Made by a program: the position numbers and the translations under genes
The notes under the pieces: generated by a model
What the model saw: only the letters and a program-made list of their open reading frames with translations
The model's database searches: none
What the model was told of the DNA's origin: nothing
From: an uncultured Lachnospiraceae bacterium
GTDB taxonomy: Bacteria; Bacillota; Clostridia; Lachnospirales; Lachnospiraceae
DNA: 27,893 nucleotides
NCBI GenBank assembly: GCA_934330725.1
Contig: CAKRGM010000033.1
Span: 1 to 27,893 of the forward strand
Direction of reading: 5' to 3'
In this document: in pieces, positions 9,356 through 15,755 of the stretch
How the letters are laid out: the number at the start of each line of letters is the position of its first letter
Position numbering within the stretch: position 1 is the first letter of the stretch

Positions 9356-9364
9356 TGTGGATAA
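9356..9364 (-). promoter_or_regulatory. Perfect DnaA box just after dnaA
   Basis: TGTGGATAA on the plus strand, so a perfect TTATCCACA on the minus strand, starting 4 bases after the dnaA stop codon. A one-mismatch copy (ATATCCACA, 9396-9404) lies inside the dnaA 3' end. Together with the box beside the trios it makes the DnaA-binding part of the dnaA-dnaN half-origin. Confidence 0.75.
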
Positions 9365-9367
9365 CTA

Positions 9368-10714
9368 TCAGGATGGACTAATCTTTTTTATAAGGATATC
9401 CACAGTATTCTTTATATTTTCGTCTGTAGTAATGGCTTTGTGTATTTTTTCAGCTCCGTGAATAATAGTTGTGTGGTCACGGTTTCCTAAAGTTTTACCT
9501 ATAGAATTAAGCGGAACTGTAGTCATCTGGCGGCACAGATACATTGAAATCTGTCTTGGATAAACAATCTCTGCATTTCTTTTCTGGGATATGATATCGT
9601 CAGGTGAAATACCAAAATGATCAGCTACAATCTGAATTATAAGTTCAGGTGTAACTTCACGTTTTGCCTCAGGAGATATTAAATCCTTTAAAGCTTCTTC
9701 TGCAAATTCAACAGTAATCGGGTTGTGTGAAAGAGTAGAAAACGCAGAAAGTTTTGTAAGAGCACCTTCAAGCTCCCTGATACTTGATTTAATATGAGTT
9801 GCAACATAGTCTTTAACTTCATATGGTATATTGTATCCACCCTGTTCAGCTTTTTTACTTAAAATTGCCATTTTTGTTTCATATGTAGGAATCTGAATAT
9901 CGACAGGAAGTCCCATTTCAAAACGTGTTCTAAGTCTTTCTGTAAGGGTTTCCATTTCCTTAGGGGGCCTGTCCGATGAAATAACAATCTGTTTGCTGTC
10001 CTGGTATAATGCATTAAATGTATGGAAAAACTCTTCCTGGGTTGACTCTTTACCGATAATAAACTGAATATCATCAATAAGAAGAACATCAATATTCCTG
10101 TATTTTTCCCTGAATCTTGCATTTTTGTTATTTTGCACAGAGTCAATAAGTTCATTTGTAAAAGTCTCTGATGTTACATAAAGCACTTTAAGCTCAGGAT
10201 TGTTATCAATTATAAAATGAGCAATAGCCTGCATAAGATGTGTCTTTCCAAGTCCAACACCACCATATATAAAAAGCGGGTTATAAACACGTCCAGGTGT
10301 TTCTGCGACTGCAAGAGAAGCAGCATGTGCAAGGTTATTGTTATTACCTACGACAAAAGTGTCAAACGTATAGTTTGGATTAAGGTTCTGGAGGCTTTTT
10401 AATTTGTTAGGGTTATTTAAAGCAGTCTGCTTTTTACTTTCAGCAGCCTGCTTTTCATTTGCTGATATTATTTCAACGTCATATTCATGACCAGTTATCT
10501 CACATATTGTTACTTTAAGAGGTGTAAGGTATTTGTTCCTTATATATACAACACCAACATCACCTGGAACTTCTGAGATAATTGTCAGTTTATTATTTTC
10601 AATAGAATAAATCTTTAAAGTCTGAATCCACGTTTTGTATGAAATATCCTGAATACCGTACTCAGTCTTTAATGTTTCCAAAATTAAATCCCATTTTTGT
10701 TTTAATTCTTCCAT
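9368..10714 (-). CDS. dnaA: Chromosomal replication initiator DnaA
   Basis: 448 aa from the chosen start. DnaA binds DnaA boxes, oligomerises with ATP and opens oriC. Domain I is about residues 1-85, followed by a short linker. The AAA+ domain has Walker A GGVGLGKT (151-158), Walker B VLLIDD (210-215), sensor 1 ISSDRPP and sensor 2 IRELEGALTKL. Domain IV carries the DnaA signature helix-turn-helix ending GNRDHTTIIHG (410-420), which reads the boxes. The frame stays open for 21 more codons upstream, but the ATG at 10712-10714 gives the family start MEELKQKW, has AAAGG about 11 bases before it, and lies about 45 bases downstream of a good promoter. Confidence 0.98.
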   Translation of the reverse strand: MEELKQKWDLILETLKTEYGIQDISYKTWIQTLKIYSIENNKLTIISEVPGDVGVVYIRNKYLTPLKVTICEITGHEYDVEIISANEKQAAESKKQTALNNPNKLKSLQNLNPNYTFDTFVVGNNNNLAHAASLAVAETPGRVYNPLFIYGGVGLGKTHLMQAIAHFIIDNNPELKVLYVTSETFTNELIDSVQNNKNARFREKYRNIDVLLIDDIQFIIGKESTQEEFFHTFNALYQDSKQIVISSDRPPKEMETLTERLRTRFEMGLPVDIQIPTYETKMAILSKKAEQGGYNIPYEVKDYVATHIKSSIRELEGALTKLSAFSTLSHNPITVEFAEEALKDLISPEAKREVTPELIIQIVADHFGISPDDIISQKRNAEIVYPRQISMYLCRQMTTVPLNSIGKTLGNRDHTTIIHGAEKIHKAITTDENIKNTVDILIKKISPS

Positions 10715-10765
10715 ATTATATATGCCTTTCTGGCTAAAATTAAATACATTCTCGTACTCTTTTAT

Positions 10766-10794
10766 ATAATATAACAAAAAAAAGTATTTATCAA
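10766..10794 (-). promoter_or_regulatory. Predicted sigma-A promoter of dnaA
   Basis: Minus strand: -35 TTGATA (10789-10794), 17-base spacer, -10 TATTAT (10766-10771). Initiation near 10759 would give a leader of about 45 bases. A one-mismatch DnaA box (TGTGAATAT, 10803-10811) lies directly upstream of the -35, and perfect boxes lie 150 bases further, consistent with self-repression by DnaA. Confidence 0.65.
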
Positions 10795-11098
10795 GAAAAG
10801 TATGTGAATATACATTTTAAAAGATGTTAATATCGTGGAAAAATTTGTATCATAAAGAGAATGTTAATAACTTGTAAACATAAAAGAATGTAGTATTTTA
10901 GCCACTTTTGTAAAATTTTAAAGGATTTATAAACATATATCAACAGTTATCCACATGTTATGAACAATTTGTGGATAACTTGTTGTTAAGTGTTGATATG
11001 TGCAATCAGATTACATCATTTAAGAGGAGTTTTAAACATAAATCAGGTCAGGTAATATTGTATATGTAAAAAAAATAGCAAAATAATATATATTATGC
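10795..11098. other. oriC, dnaA-rpmH spacer (box-rich half of the origin)
   Basis: This AT-rich intergenic region lies between the divergent dnaA and rpmH promoters, at the same place as B. subtilis incAB/oriC1. It contains two perfect DnaA boxes in inverted orientation and at least one near-match, and no open frame with a ribosome-binding site. Gene directions flip here, which places the replication start between about 9.1 and 11.1 kb. Confidence 0.8.
10941..10985. repeat. Inverted pair of perfect DnaA boxes
   Basis: TTATCCACA at 10947-10955 and its complement TGTGGATAA at 10970-10978 are separated by 14 bases. The symmetry extends outward: CAACA-GTTATCCACA on the left against TGTGGATAAC-TTGTTG on the right, with a single extra base in the right arm. 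It could place two DnaA protomers facing each other. As a hairpin it has no following T-run, so it is not a terminator. Confidence 0.85.
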
Positions 11099-11127
11099 TT
11101 GACTAAACGCAAGTTTATAAATATAAT
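11099..11127 (+). promoter_or_regulatory. Predicted sigma-A promoter of rpmH
   Basis: -35 TTGACT (11099-11104), 17-base spacer, -10 TATAAT (11122-11127). Initiation near 11134 would give a leader of about 78 bases before rpmH. Hexamer match and spacing are close to ideal, as expected for a ribosomal protein gene. Confidence 0.75.
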
Positions 11128-11211
11128 GGGAATGATGTTTTAAATTTGAATAGAGAAATATTCCTGCCATATATAAATTGATATATTGGTAAAAAAAGGA
11201 GGTGCATTTAT

Positions 11212-11346
11212 ATGAAGATGACATTTCAGCCTAAGACAAGACAGAGATCAAAGGTTCATGGCTTTAGAGCAAGAATGAGTACAAAGGGTGGAAGAAAAGT
11301 TTTAGCTGCAAGAAGAGCTAAGGGAAGAAAAAGACTTTCAGCTTAA
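11212..11346 (+). CDS. rpmH: 50S ribosomal protein L34
   Basis: 44 aa. It starts MKMTFQPKTRQRSKVHGF and ends GRKRLSA, the family pattern: FQP(K/N) at the start, the highly basic HGFRARM core, and the RRxKGRKxLSA end. It is a structural protein of the large ribosomal subunit. AAGGAGGTG (11197-11204) stands 7 bases before the ATG, a near-perfect ribosome-binding site. It opens the rightward rpmH-rnpA-yidD-yidC-jag cluster and has its own strong promoter. An intrinsic terminator follows directly, which should let L34 be made in large excess over RNase P protein. Confidence 0.98.
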   Translation: MKMTFQPKTRQRSKVHGFRARMSTKGGRKVLAARRAKGRKRLSA

Positions 11347-11354
11347 TTTTAAAT

Positions 11355-11394
11355 CAAGGCAGATGGATAATAAGTATTCATCTGCTTGTTTTTT
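11355..11394 (+). terminator. Terminator or attenuator between rpmH and rnpA
   Basis: CAAGGCAGATG (11355-11365) pairs with CATCTGCTTG (11379-11388) with one bulged G, followed by TTTTTT (11389-11394). It lies 8 bases after the rpmH stop codon and about 68 bases before rnpA. Partial read-through would set the ratio of L34 to RnpA. Confidence 0.8.
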
Positions 11395-11461
11395 AATCAG
11401 TAAAATTTATAGTAAGTATTAGTTAATAGTATCGGTAAATATAATAAATGGTAGGTTAGTT

Positions 11462-11800
11462 ATGAAATATGAAAATTTTGAAACATTAAGAAAAAATATC
11501 GAATTTAAAGATGTATATAATAAGAAAATATCTTATGCGAATAAGTATCTTATTATGTATATAAAAAAGAATGGAACGGATACGTTAAGACTCGGTGTAT
11601 CTGTGAGTAAGAAAGTCGGGAACAGTATTGTCCGGCACAGACTGGCAAGGCTTATAAGAGAAGCCTTCAGGCTTAATTGTGAGAAAATTGAAAGTGGTTA
11701 TGATATTGTAGTGATTGCAAGGGCCGGTCTGAAAGATAAGAATTACAAAGAGACAGAAAGCGCCATGATTCATCTGTTTAAGCTGCATGGTATTTTTTAG
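11462..11800 (+). CDS. rnpA: Ribonuclease P protein component
   Basis: 112 aa, family length. RnpA is the protein partner of the catalytic RNase P RNA in maturing tRNA 5' ends. The TLRLGVSVSKKVGNSIVR strand-loop and the following LIREAFR helix form the basic RNA-contact face. The usual RNR box (VRNRxKRxxRE) reads VRHRLARLIRE here, so the central Asn is His and the following Lys is Ala. The start at 11462 has only a weak GGTAGG-like ribosome-binding site, so low expression is likely. It lies downstream of the rpmH terminator and 46 bases before yidD. Confidence 0.95.
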   Translation: MKYENFETLRKNIEFKDVYNKKISYANKYLIMYIKKNGTDTLRLGVSVSKKVGNSIVRHRLARLIREAFRLNCEKIESGYDIVVIARAGLKDKNYKETESAMIHLFKLHGIF

Positions 11801-11846
11801 GACATGCAGTATTGTAAGAACGTTGCAGTGTTAATTGGGAATATAT

Positions 11847-12095
11847 ATGTTAAAAAGAATTGTTATTAGTTTAATACATTTTTATCAGAAAGCAATATCA
11901 CCATATAAAGGAAGGTCATATTGCATTTATTATCCAACATGTTCACACTATGCAGTTGAGGCAATTGAACGCTTTGGAGTGTTTAAAGGTGGTTTTATGG
12001 CATTTAAAAGGATTCTCAGGTGTAATCCGGTTTCTAAAGGTGGATATGATCCTGTACCTTTAAGTATAAAAAAGAATAAATTACATAAAAGGTGA
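11847..12095 (+). CDS. yidD: Membrane protein insertion efficiency factor YidD
   Basis: 82 aa. YidD is a small inner-face membrane-associated protein that helps YidC insert proteins. It shows the family pattern FYQKAISP near residue 12, the cysteine motif YYPTCSHYA, and RCNP followed by GGYDPVP. A longer version could start at TTG 11835, but that codon has no ribosome-binding site. The ATG at 11847 has GGGA 7 bases upstream and gives the usual start MLKRIVISLIHFYQK. The stop is followed by an AGGAGG that serves yidC 16 bases later, so the two are probably translated from one message. Confidence 0.93.
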   Translation: MLKRIVISLIHFYQKAISPYKGRSYCIYYPTCSHYAVEAIERFGVFKGGFMAFKRILRCNPVSKGGYDPVPLSIKKNKLHKR

Positions 12096-12110
12096 TTAGG
12101 AGGTAAAATA

Positions 12111-13334
12111 TTGGGAGCATTATATGATTCAATTATTAACCCAATAGCATTTTTACTTGGAAAGATTCTTAATGTCCTGTTTATGGGACTTAATGCAATT
12201 GGAATCGGTAATATTGCAATTGCGATTATAATATTTACATTTCTTGTAAAAATGCTTATGTTGCCTATGACGGTAGGTCAGGCAAAAATGTCAAAGTTAA
12301 CTGCGTTAATGAATCCTGAAATAAAAGCAGTTCAGGATAAATATAAGAATATGCGTGGAGATCAGGAAGCCATGCTTAAGATGAACCAGGAAATGAAAGC
12401 TGTTTATCAGAAGTATGGTGTTTCACAGATGGGCGGATGCGTACAGCTGCTTATACAGTTTCCTATTCTTATGGCTTTGTACAGAGTAATCAGATTTATT
12501 CCTATGTATATTGATCAGATAAAGGATCTTTTTGTAAATATATTACAGGGAAATAATGGTGGCATTATGTCTGTAAGTAATTATGCAGATATAATGAGCA
12601 GTAACTTTTCAGATAAAGTTGACTGGAATAATATGCAGACAGCAGTTGAAGCAATGAATTCATTTACTGTAGAACAGTGGGAAAATTTAAAAAATCTTTT
12701 CCCTGCATTTGCTGATACGATAGCTAATAATTACAACAGCCTTACACATATGAATACATTTTTAGGTATTAACATGTCACAGGCACCTCAGTTTGCATTT
12801 TCAATTGCAATTATAATACCTATTCTTTCAGGTCTTTCACAGTTTATAAGTGTTAAGGTAATGCAGGCAAAGAATAATATGGCAGACAGCCCTATGGGTT
12901 CATCAATGAAGGTAATGAATCTGTTTATGCCTTTAATGTCAATGTTTATTGCATTTTCAGTTCCTGCAGGTCTTGGCCTTTACTGGATTGCAACCGCTGT
13001 ATTCCAGACAATTATGCAGCTTATGGTAAACAGACATTTTGATAAGAAGGGCGTTGACGCAATTGTTAAGGAAAATGTTGAAAAAAGAAATAAGAAGCTT
13101 GCTAAAAAGGGTGTAGATGTTGAAAAACTTTCAAAGGTTGCAAGTATCAACACCAGAAATATTGAAGAAATGAATAAAAATAAGGAAAAGCAGCTTCAGG
13201 CAAAGAAAGAGGCTAATGATAAGAGAATCAAGGACATAAAAGCAGCTACAGATTATTACAAATCAGCTAAACCTGGAAGCCTTGCTGAAAAAGCGGGAAT
13301 GGTTAGCAAATATAATGATAAGCACAAAAAATAA
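12111..13334 (+). CDS. yidC: Membrane protein insertase YidC/OxaA/SpoIIIJ
   Basis: 407 aa. It inserts and folds proteins in the cytoplasmic membrane. Translation starts at TTG: AGGAGG (12098-12104 region) lies 7 bases before it and no better start exists. Hydrophobic segments are near residues 8-28, 34-53, 104-128, 223-247 and 263-300 (the last probably two helices). The conserved cytoplasmic hairpin lies between the second and third, roughly 55-103. No lipoprotein signal or lipobox Cys is seen, unlike B. subtilis SpoIIIJ. The charged groove residue, Arg73 in SpoIIIJ, aligns with Lys47 here (TFLVKMLMLPM). The last 90 residues are a very basic, Lys-rich tail, common in forms that bind ribosomes. 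Jag follows 50 bases later. Confidence 0.96.
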   Translation: MGALYDSIINPIAFLLGKILNVLFMGLNAIGIGNIAIAIIIFTFLVKMLMLPMTVGQAKMSKLTALMNPEIKAVQDKYKNMRGDQEAMLKMNQEMKAVYQKYGVSQMGGCVQLLIQFPILMALYRVIRFIPMYIDQIKDLFVNILQGNNGGIMSVSNYADIMSSNFSDKVDWNNMQTAVEAMNSFTVEQWENLKNLFPAFADTIANNYNSLTHMNTFLGINMSQAPQFAFSIAIIIPILSGLSQFISVKVMQAKNNMADSPMGSSMKVMNLFMPLMSMFIAFSVPAGLGLYWIATAVFQTIMQLMVNRHFDKKGVDAIVKENVEKRNKKLAKKGVDVEKLSKVASINTRNIEEMNKNKEKQLQAKKEANDKRIKDIKAATDYYKSAKPGSLAEKAGMVSKYNDKHKK

Positions 13335-13384
13335 TTATTGTAATATTGACCGGTAACTGTTTTGTGTGCAGATTGGAGGAAATA

Positions 13385-14185
13385 ATGGATTATATTGAGG
13401 TTTCAGGTAAAACAGTTGATGAGGCATTGACAAATGCGTTATTAAAGCTGGAAACAACAAGTGATAATATAGAATATGAAGTTGTTGAAAAAGGAAGTAC
13501 TGGCGGTCTTTTAGGGTTATTTAAATCAAAGCCTGCTGTTATCCGTGTAAGAAAGAAAAAAGATGATAATACTGATATAGATATAGAGGCAATAAAAGAA
13601 ACTGTAAGTGTAAATACAAACCTTGGTAATTTAAAAACATCTGATGTTAAGGATAATGAAAAGTCAGAAAACAGTAAACCAGCATTGGCTGCAGCATCAG
13701 CCGAAGAAGTTACAGAAAAAATAAATAATTTCCTTGGTGATATGTTTAAGGCAATGGATATGGATGTTAAGGTAAAGGTTAATTTTAACGAAAAAGAAAG
13801 TAGTGCAAATATTGAACTTACCGGGGATAACATGGGTGTACTTATTGGAAAAAGAGGACAAACACTTGATTCAATACAGTATCTTGTAAGCCTTGTTATT
13901 AATAAGGGTAAAGAAAAGTATGTAAAAGTTAAAGTGGATACAGAAAATTACAGAAGCAGAAGAAAAGAAACACTTGAATCACTTGCAAGAAATATTGCGT
14001 ACAGAGTAAAGAGAAGTAAGAGATCAGTTTCGTTAGAGCCAATGAATCCATATGAAAGAAGAATAATTCATTCAGCACTTCAAAATGATAAATTTGTTTC
14101 TACAAGAAGTGAAGGCGAAGAGCCATTCAGACATGTAGTTGTTTTTCTTGATAAGGAAAAGAGTGCAAACAGATACGATAGATAA
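13385..14185 (+). CDS. jag: RNA-binding protein Jag/KhpB (Jag-N, KH, R3H)
   Basis: 266 aa. It is a cytoplasmic RNA-binding protein usually encoded next to yidC (SpoIIIJ) and linked to sporulation and cell-wall or division control. The Jag-N domain is residues 1-56 (TVDEALTNALLKL, then GLLGLFKSKPA). An acidic, low-complexity linker covers about 60-105. The KH domain has the loop IGKRG (154-158), and the R3H domain has Arg225-x3-His229 and ends with FRHVVVFLD. The frame is open 13 codons further upstream, but GGAGG lies just before the ATG at 13385 and that start gives the family sequence MDYIEVSGKTVDEA. A terminator follows, closing the rpmH-jag group. Confidence 0.96.
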   Translation: MDYIEVSGKTVDEALTNALLKLETTSDNIEYEVVEKGSTGGLLGLFKSKPAVIRVRKKKDDNTDIDIEAIKETVSVNTNLGNLKTSDVKDNEKSENSKPALAAASAEEVTEKINNFLGDMFKAMDMDVKVKVNFNEKESSANIELTGDNMGVLIGKRGQTLDSIQYLVSLVINKGKEKYVKVKVDTENYRSRRKETLESLARNIAYRVKRSKRSVSLEPMNPYERRIIHSALQNDKFVSTRSEGEEPFRHVVVFLDKEKSANRYDR

Positions 14186-14221
14186 ATAAAGATTTAAATA
14201 AAACAAGTATAATTTTTTATG

Positions 14222-14258
14222 TTGCTGTGGTATTATATATACTGCAGCAATATTTTTT
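14222..14258 (+). terminator. Intrinsic terminator after jag
   Basis: TTGCTGTGGTAT (14222-14233) pairs with ATACTGCAGCAA (14239-14250) through ten Watson-Crick pairs and two G-T wobbles, and a run of six Ts follows at 14253-14258. It separates jag from mnmE, which therefore probably has its own promoter. Confidence 0.75.
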
Positions 14259-14304
14259 CAATTGAGATTAAAATGCACAGTATAACGTAGAATCGAGGTT
14301 AGTT

Positions 14305-15687
14305 ATGGAAGATACAATTGCAGCAATATCTACAAGTACAATGAGCAGTGGTGGAATAAGTATAGTTCGTATAAGCGGAGAAAATGCAATTGATATAGCA
14401 GATAAAGTATTTATATCGAATAAAAATAAGAAGCTTGCAGATATGAAAAGCCATACAGTTCATTATGGAAATATAGTTGATCATGACAATGATGATAAGA
14501 TTATTGATGAGGCAATTGTTATTGTTATGAAAGCTCCGAATACATATACAAGGGAGGACATTGTCGAAATAGACTGTCATGGTGGAATACTTGTAACAAG
14601 AAGGGTGCTTGAGGCAGTAATTAATGCAGGTGCAAGACCTGCACAGCCGGGAGAATTTACAAAAAGAGCATTTCTTAATGGCAGGATAGACTTATCACAG
14701 GCAGAGGCAGTAATAGATATAATAAACTCAAAAAACGACTATGCGTTAAAGGCTTCTGTTAACCAGCTTGGTGGAAAACTATCGGAAAAGATTAAGAATA
14801 TTCGTAAAATACTGCTTGATAATGTTGCATATATCGAGGCAGCCCTTGATGATCCTGAACATATATCACTTGATGGTTATTGTGGAAAACTTGATAAAGA
14901 TATAAACAAATGTGTGGATAATGTGGATAACTTGTTAAAAACTTCAGATAATGGTCGAATTATAAAGGATGGAATACGTACTGTAATACTTGGAAAAACG
15001 AATGCAGGAAAGTCAAGTCTTTTAAATGCACTGGCAAAACAGGACCGTGCAATAGTTACTGATATTGAAGGTACAACGCGTGACGTTCTGGAAGAACAGA
15101 TAAATATGGATGGTGTATTATTAAATCTTATCGATACTGCAGGAATAAGAAAGACAGATGATTATGTAGAAAGTATAGGTGTAAATAAAGCAAAGCAGTA
15201 TGCCTCAGAGGCAGATTTAATAATATTTGTAATAGATGGTTCAAGACCAATGGATAAAAACGATGATGAAATAATACAACTTATAATGGATAAAAAAGTA
15301 ATCGTATTACTTAATAAATCTGATATTGATTCTGTAATAACAAAAGAAGAAATAAAGAAAAAAATCAACTGCAGTGTTTTATCAATATCAGCAAAAAAAC
15401 AGACGGGAATTGAAGATTTACAGGAAACAATCAAGGAAATGTTCTTTAAAGGAAAAATTTCTGTAAATGATGAAGTATATATAACAAATGCAAGGCATAA
15501 GAGCCTTTTAAAAGAGTCTCTTGATGCGTTAAAACTTGTAAAAGAAGGAATAGATTCAGGAATGAGTGAAGATTTCCTTACTATAGATATGATGACAGCA
15601 TATGAAAAGTTAGGGCTTATAATAGGAGAAGCTGTCGAAGATGATCTGGCAGATAAAATATTTAAAGAATTCTGTATGGGAAAATAA
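14305..15687 (+). CDS. mnmE: tRNA modification GTPase MnmE
   Basis: 460 aa. With MnmG it installs the carboxymethylaminomethyl (or related) group at U34 of tRNAs, using a formyl-folate-derived carbon and GTP. The N-terminal folate-binding domain opens MEDTIAAIST. The GTPase domain inserted in the helical part has GKTNAGKS (230-237), GTTRD (256-260), DTAG (277-280) and NKSD (337-340). The C-terminus is CMGK, the family's C(I/L/M)GK with the essential Cys457. GAGG lies 6 bases before the ATG. mnmG follows 68 bases later. Residues 204-209 (VDNVDN) are encoded by two adjacent perfect DnaA boxes. Confidence 0.98.
   Translation: MEDTIAAISTSTMSSGGISIVRISGENAIDIADKVFISNKNKKLADMKSHTVHYGNIVDHDNDDKIIDEAIVIVMKAPNTYTREDIVEIDCHGGILVTRRVLEAVINAGARPAQPGEFTKRAFLNGRIDLSQAEAVIDIINSKNDYALKASVNQLGGKLSEKIKNIRKILLDNVAYIEAALDDPEHISLDGYCGKLDKDINKCVDNVDNLLKTSDNGRIIKDGIRTVILGKTNAGKSSLLNALAKQDRAIVTDIEGTTRDVLEEQINMDGVLLNLIDTAGIRKTDDYVESIGVNKAKQYASEADLIIFVIDGSRPMDKNDDEIIQLIMDKKVIVLLNKSDIDSVITKEEIKKKINCSVLSISAKKQTGIEDLQETIKEMFFKGKISVNDEVYITNARHKSLLKESLDALKLVKEGIDSGMSEDFLTIDMMTAYEKLGLIIGEAVEDDLADKIFKEFCMGK
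14913..14930 (-). promoter_or_regulatory. Two abutting perfect DnaA boxes inside mnmE
   Basis: TGTGGATAA at 14913-14921 is followed without a gap by TGTGGATAA at 14922-14930. Both read TTATCCACA on the minus strand. The second box and the next six bases (TGTGGATAACTTGTT) are identical to the right arm of the origin palindrome at 10970-10984. They lie in mnmE coding sequence about 4 kb from the origin. Whether DnaA binds here is not known. Confidence 0.5.
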
Positions 15688-15755
15688 ATTCTAATATAAT
15701 AATATAGTTTTGTTAAATATTTATTTTAATAAATACGTAAGAATGGAGAATAGAT

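Larger units (their letters stand above)
9067..9367. other. oriC, dnaA-dnaN spacer (unwinding half of the origin)
   Basis: This gene-free 301-base spacer corresponds in position to the B. subtilis incC/oriC2 region. Reading away from dnaN it holds an AT-rich tract (9098-9130), five TAG trinucleotides, a G-run, a DnaA box, a one-mismatch box at 9250-9258 (TATGGATAA) and a perfect box at 9356-9364. The decamer AAAAAAGTGC occurs twice with a 17-base period (9271 and 9288). The only open frame across it is compositionally driven and has no ribosome-binding site. Confidence 0.88.

Noticed and set aside
10715..10777. N-terminal extension of DnaA by 21 residues
   Set aside because: The extension overlaps the predicted promoter and transcription start and is absent from the family. 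The internal ATG has the normal DnaA start.
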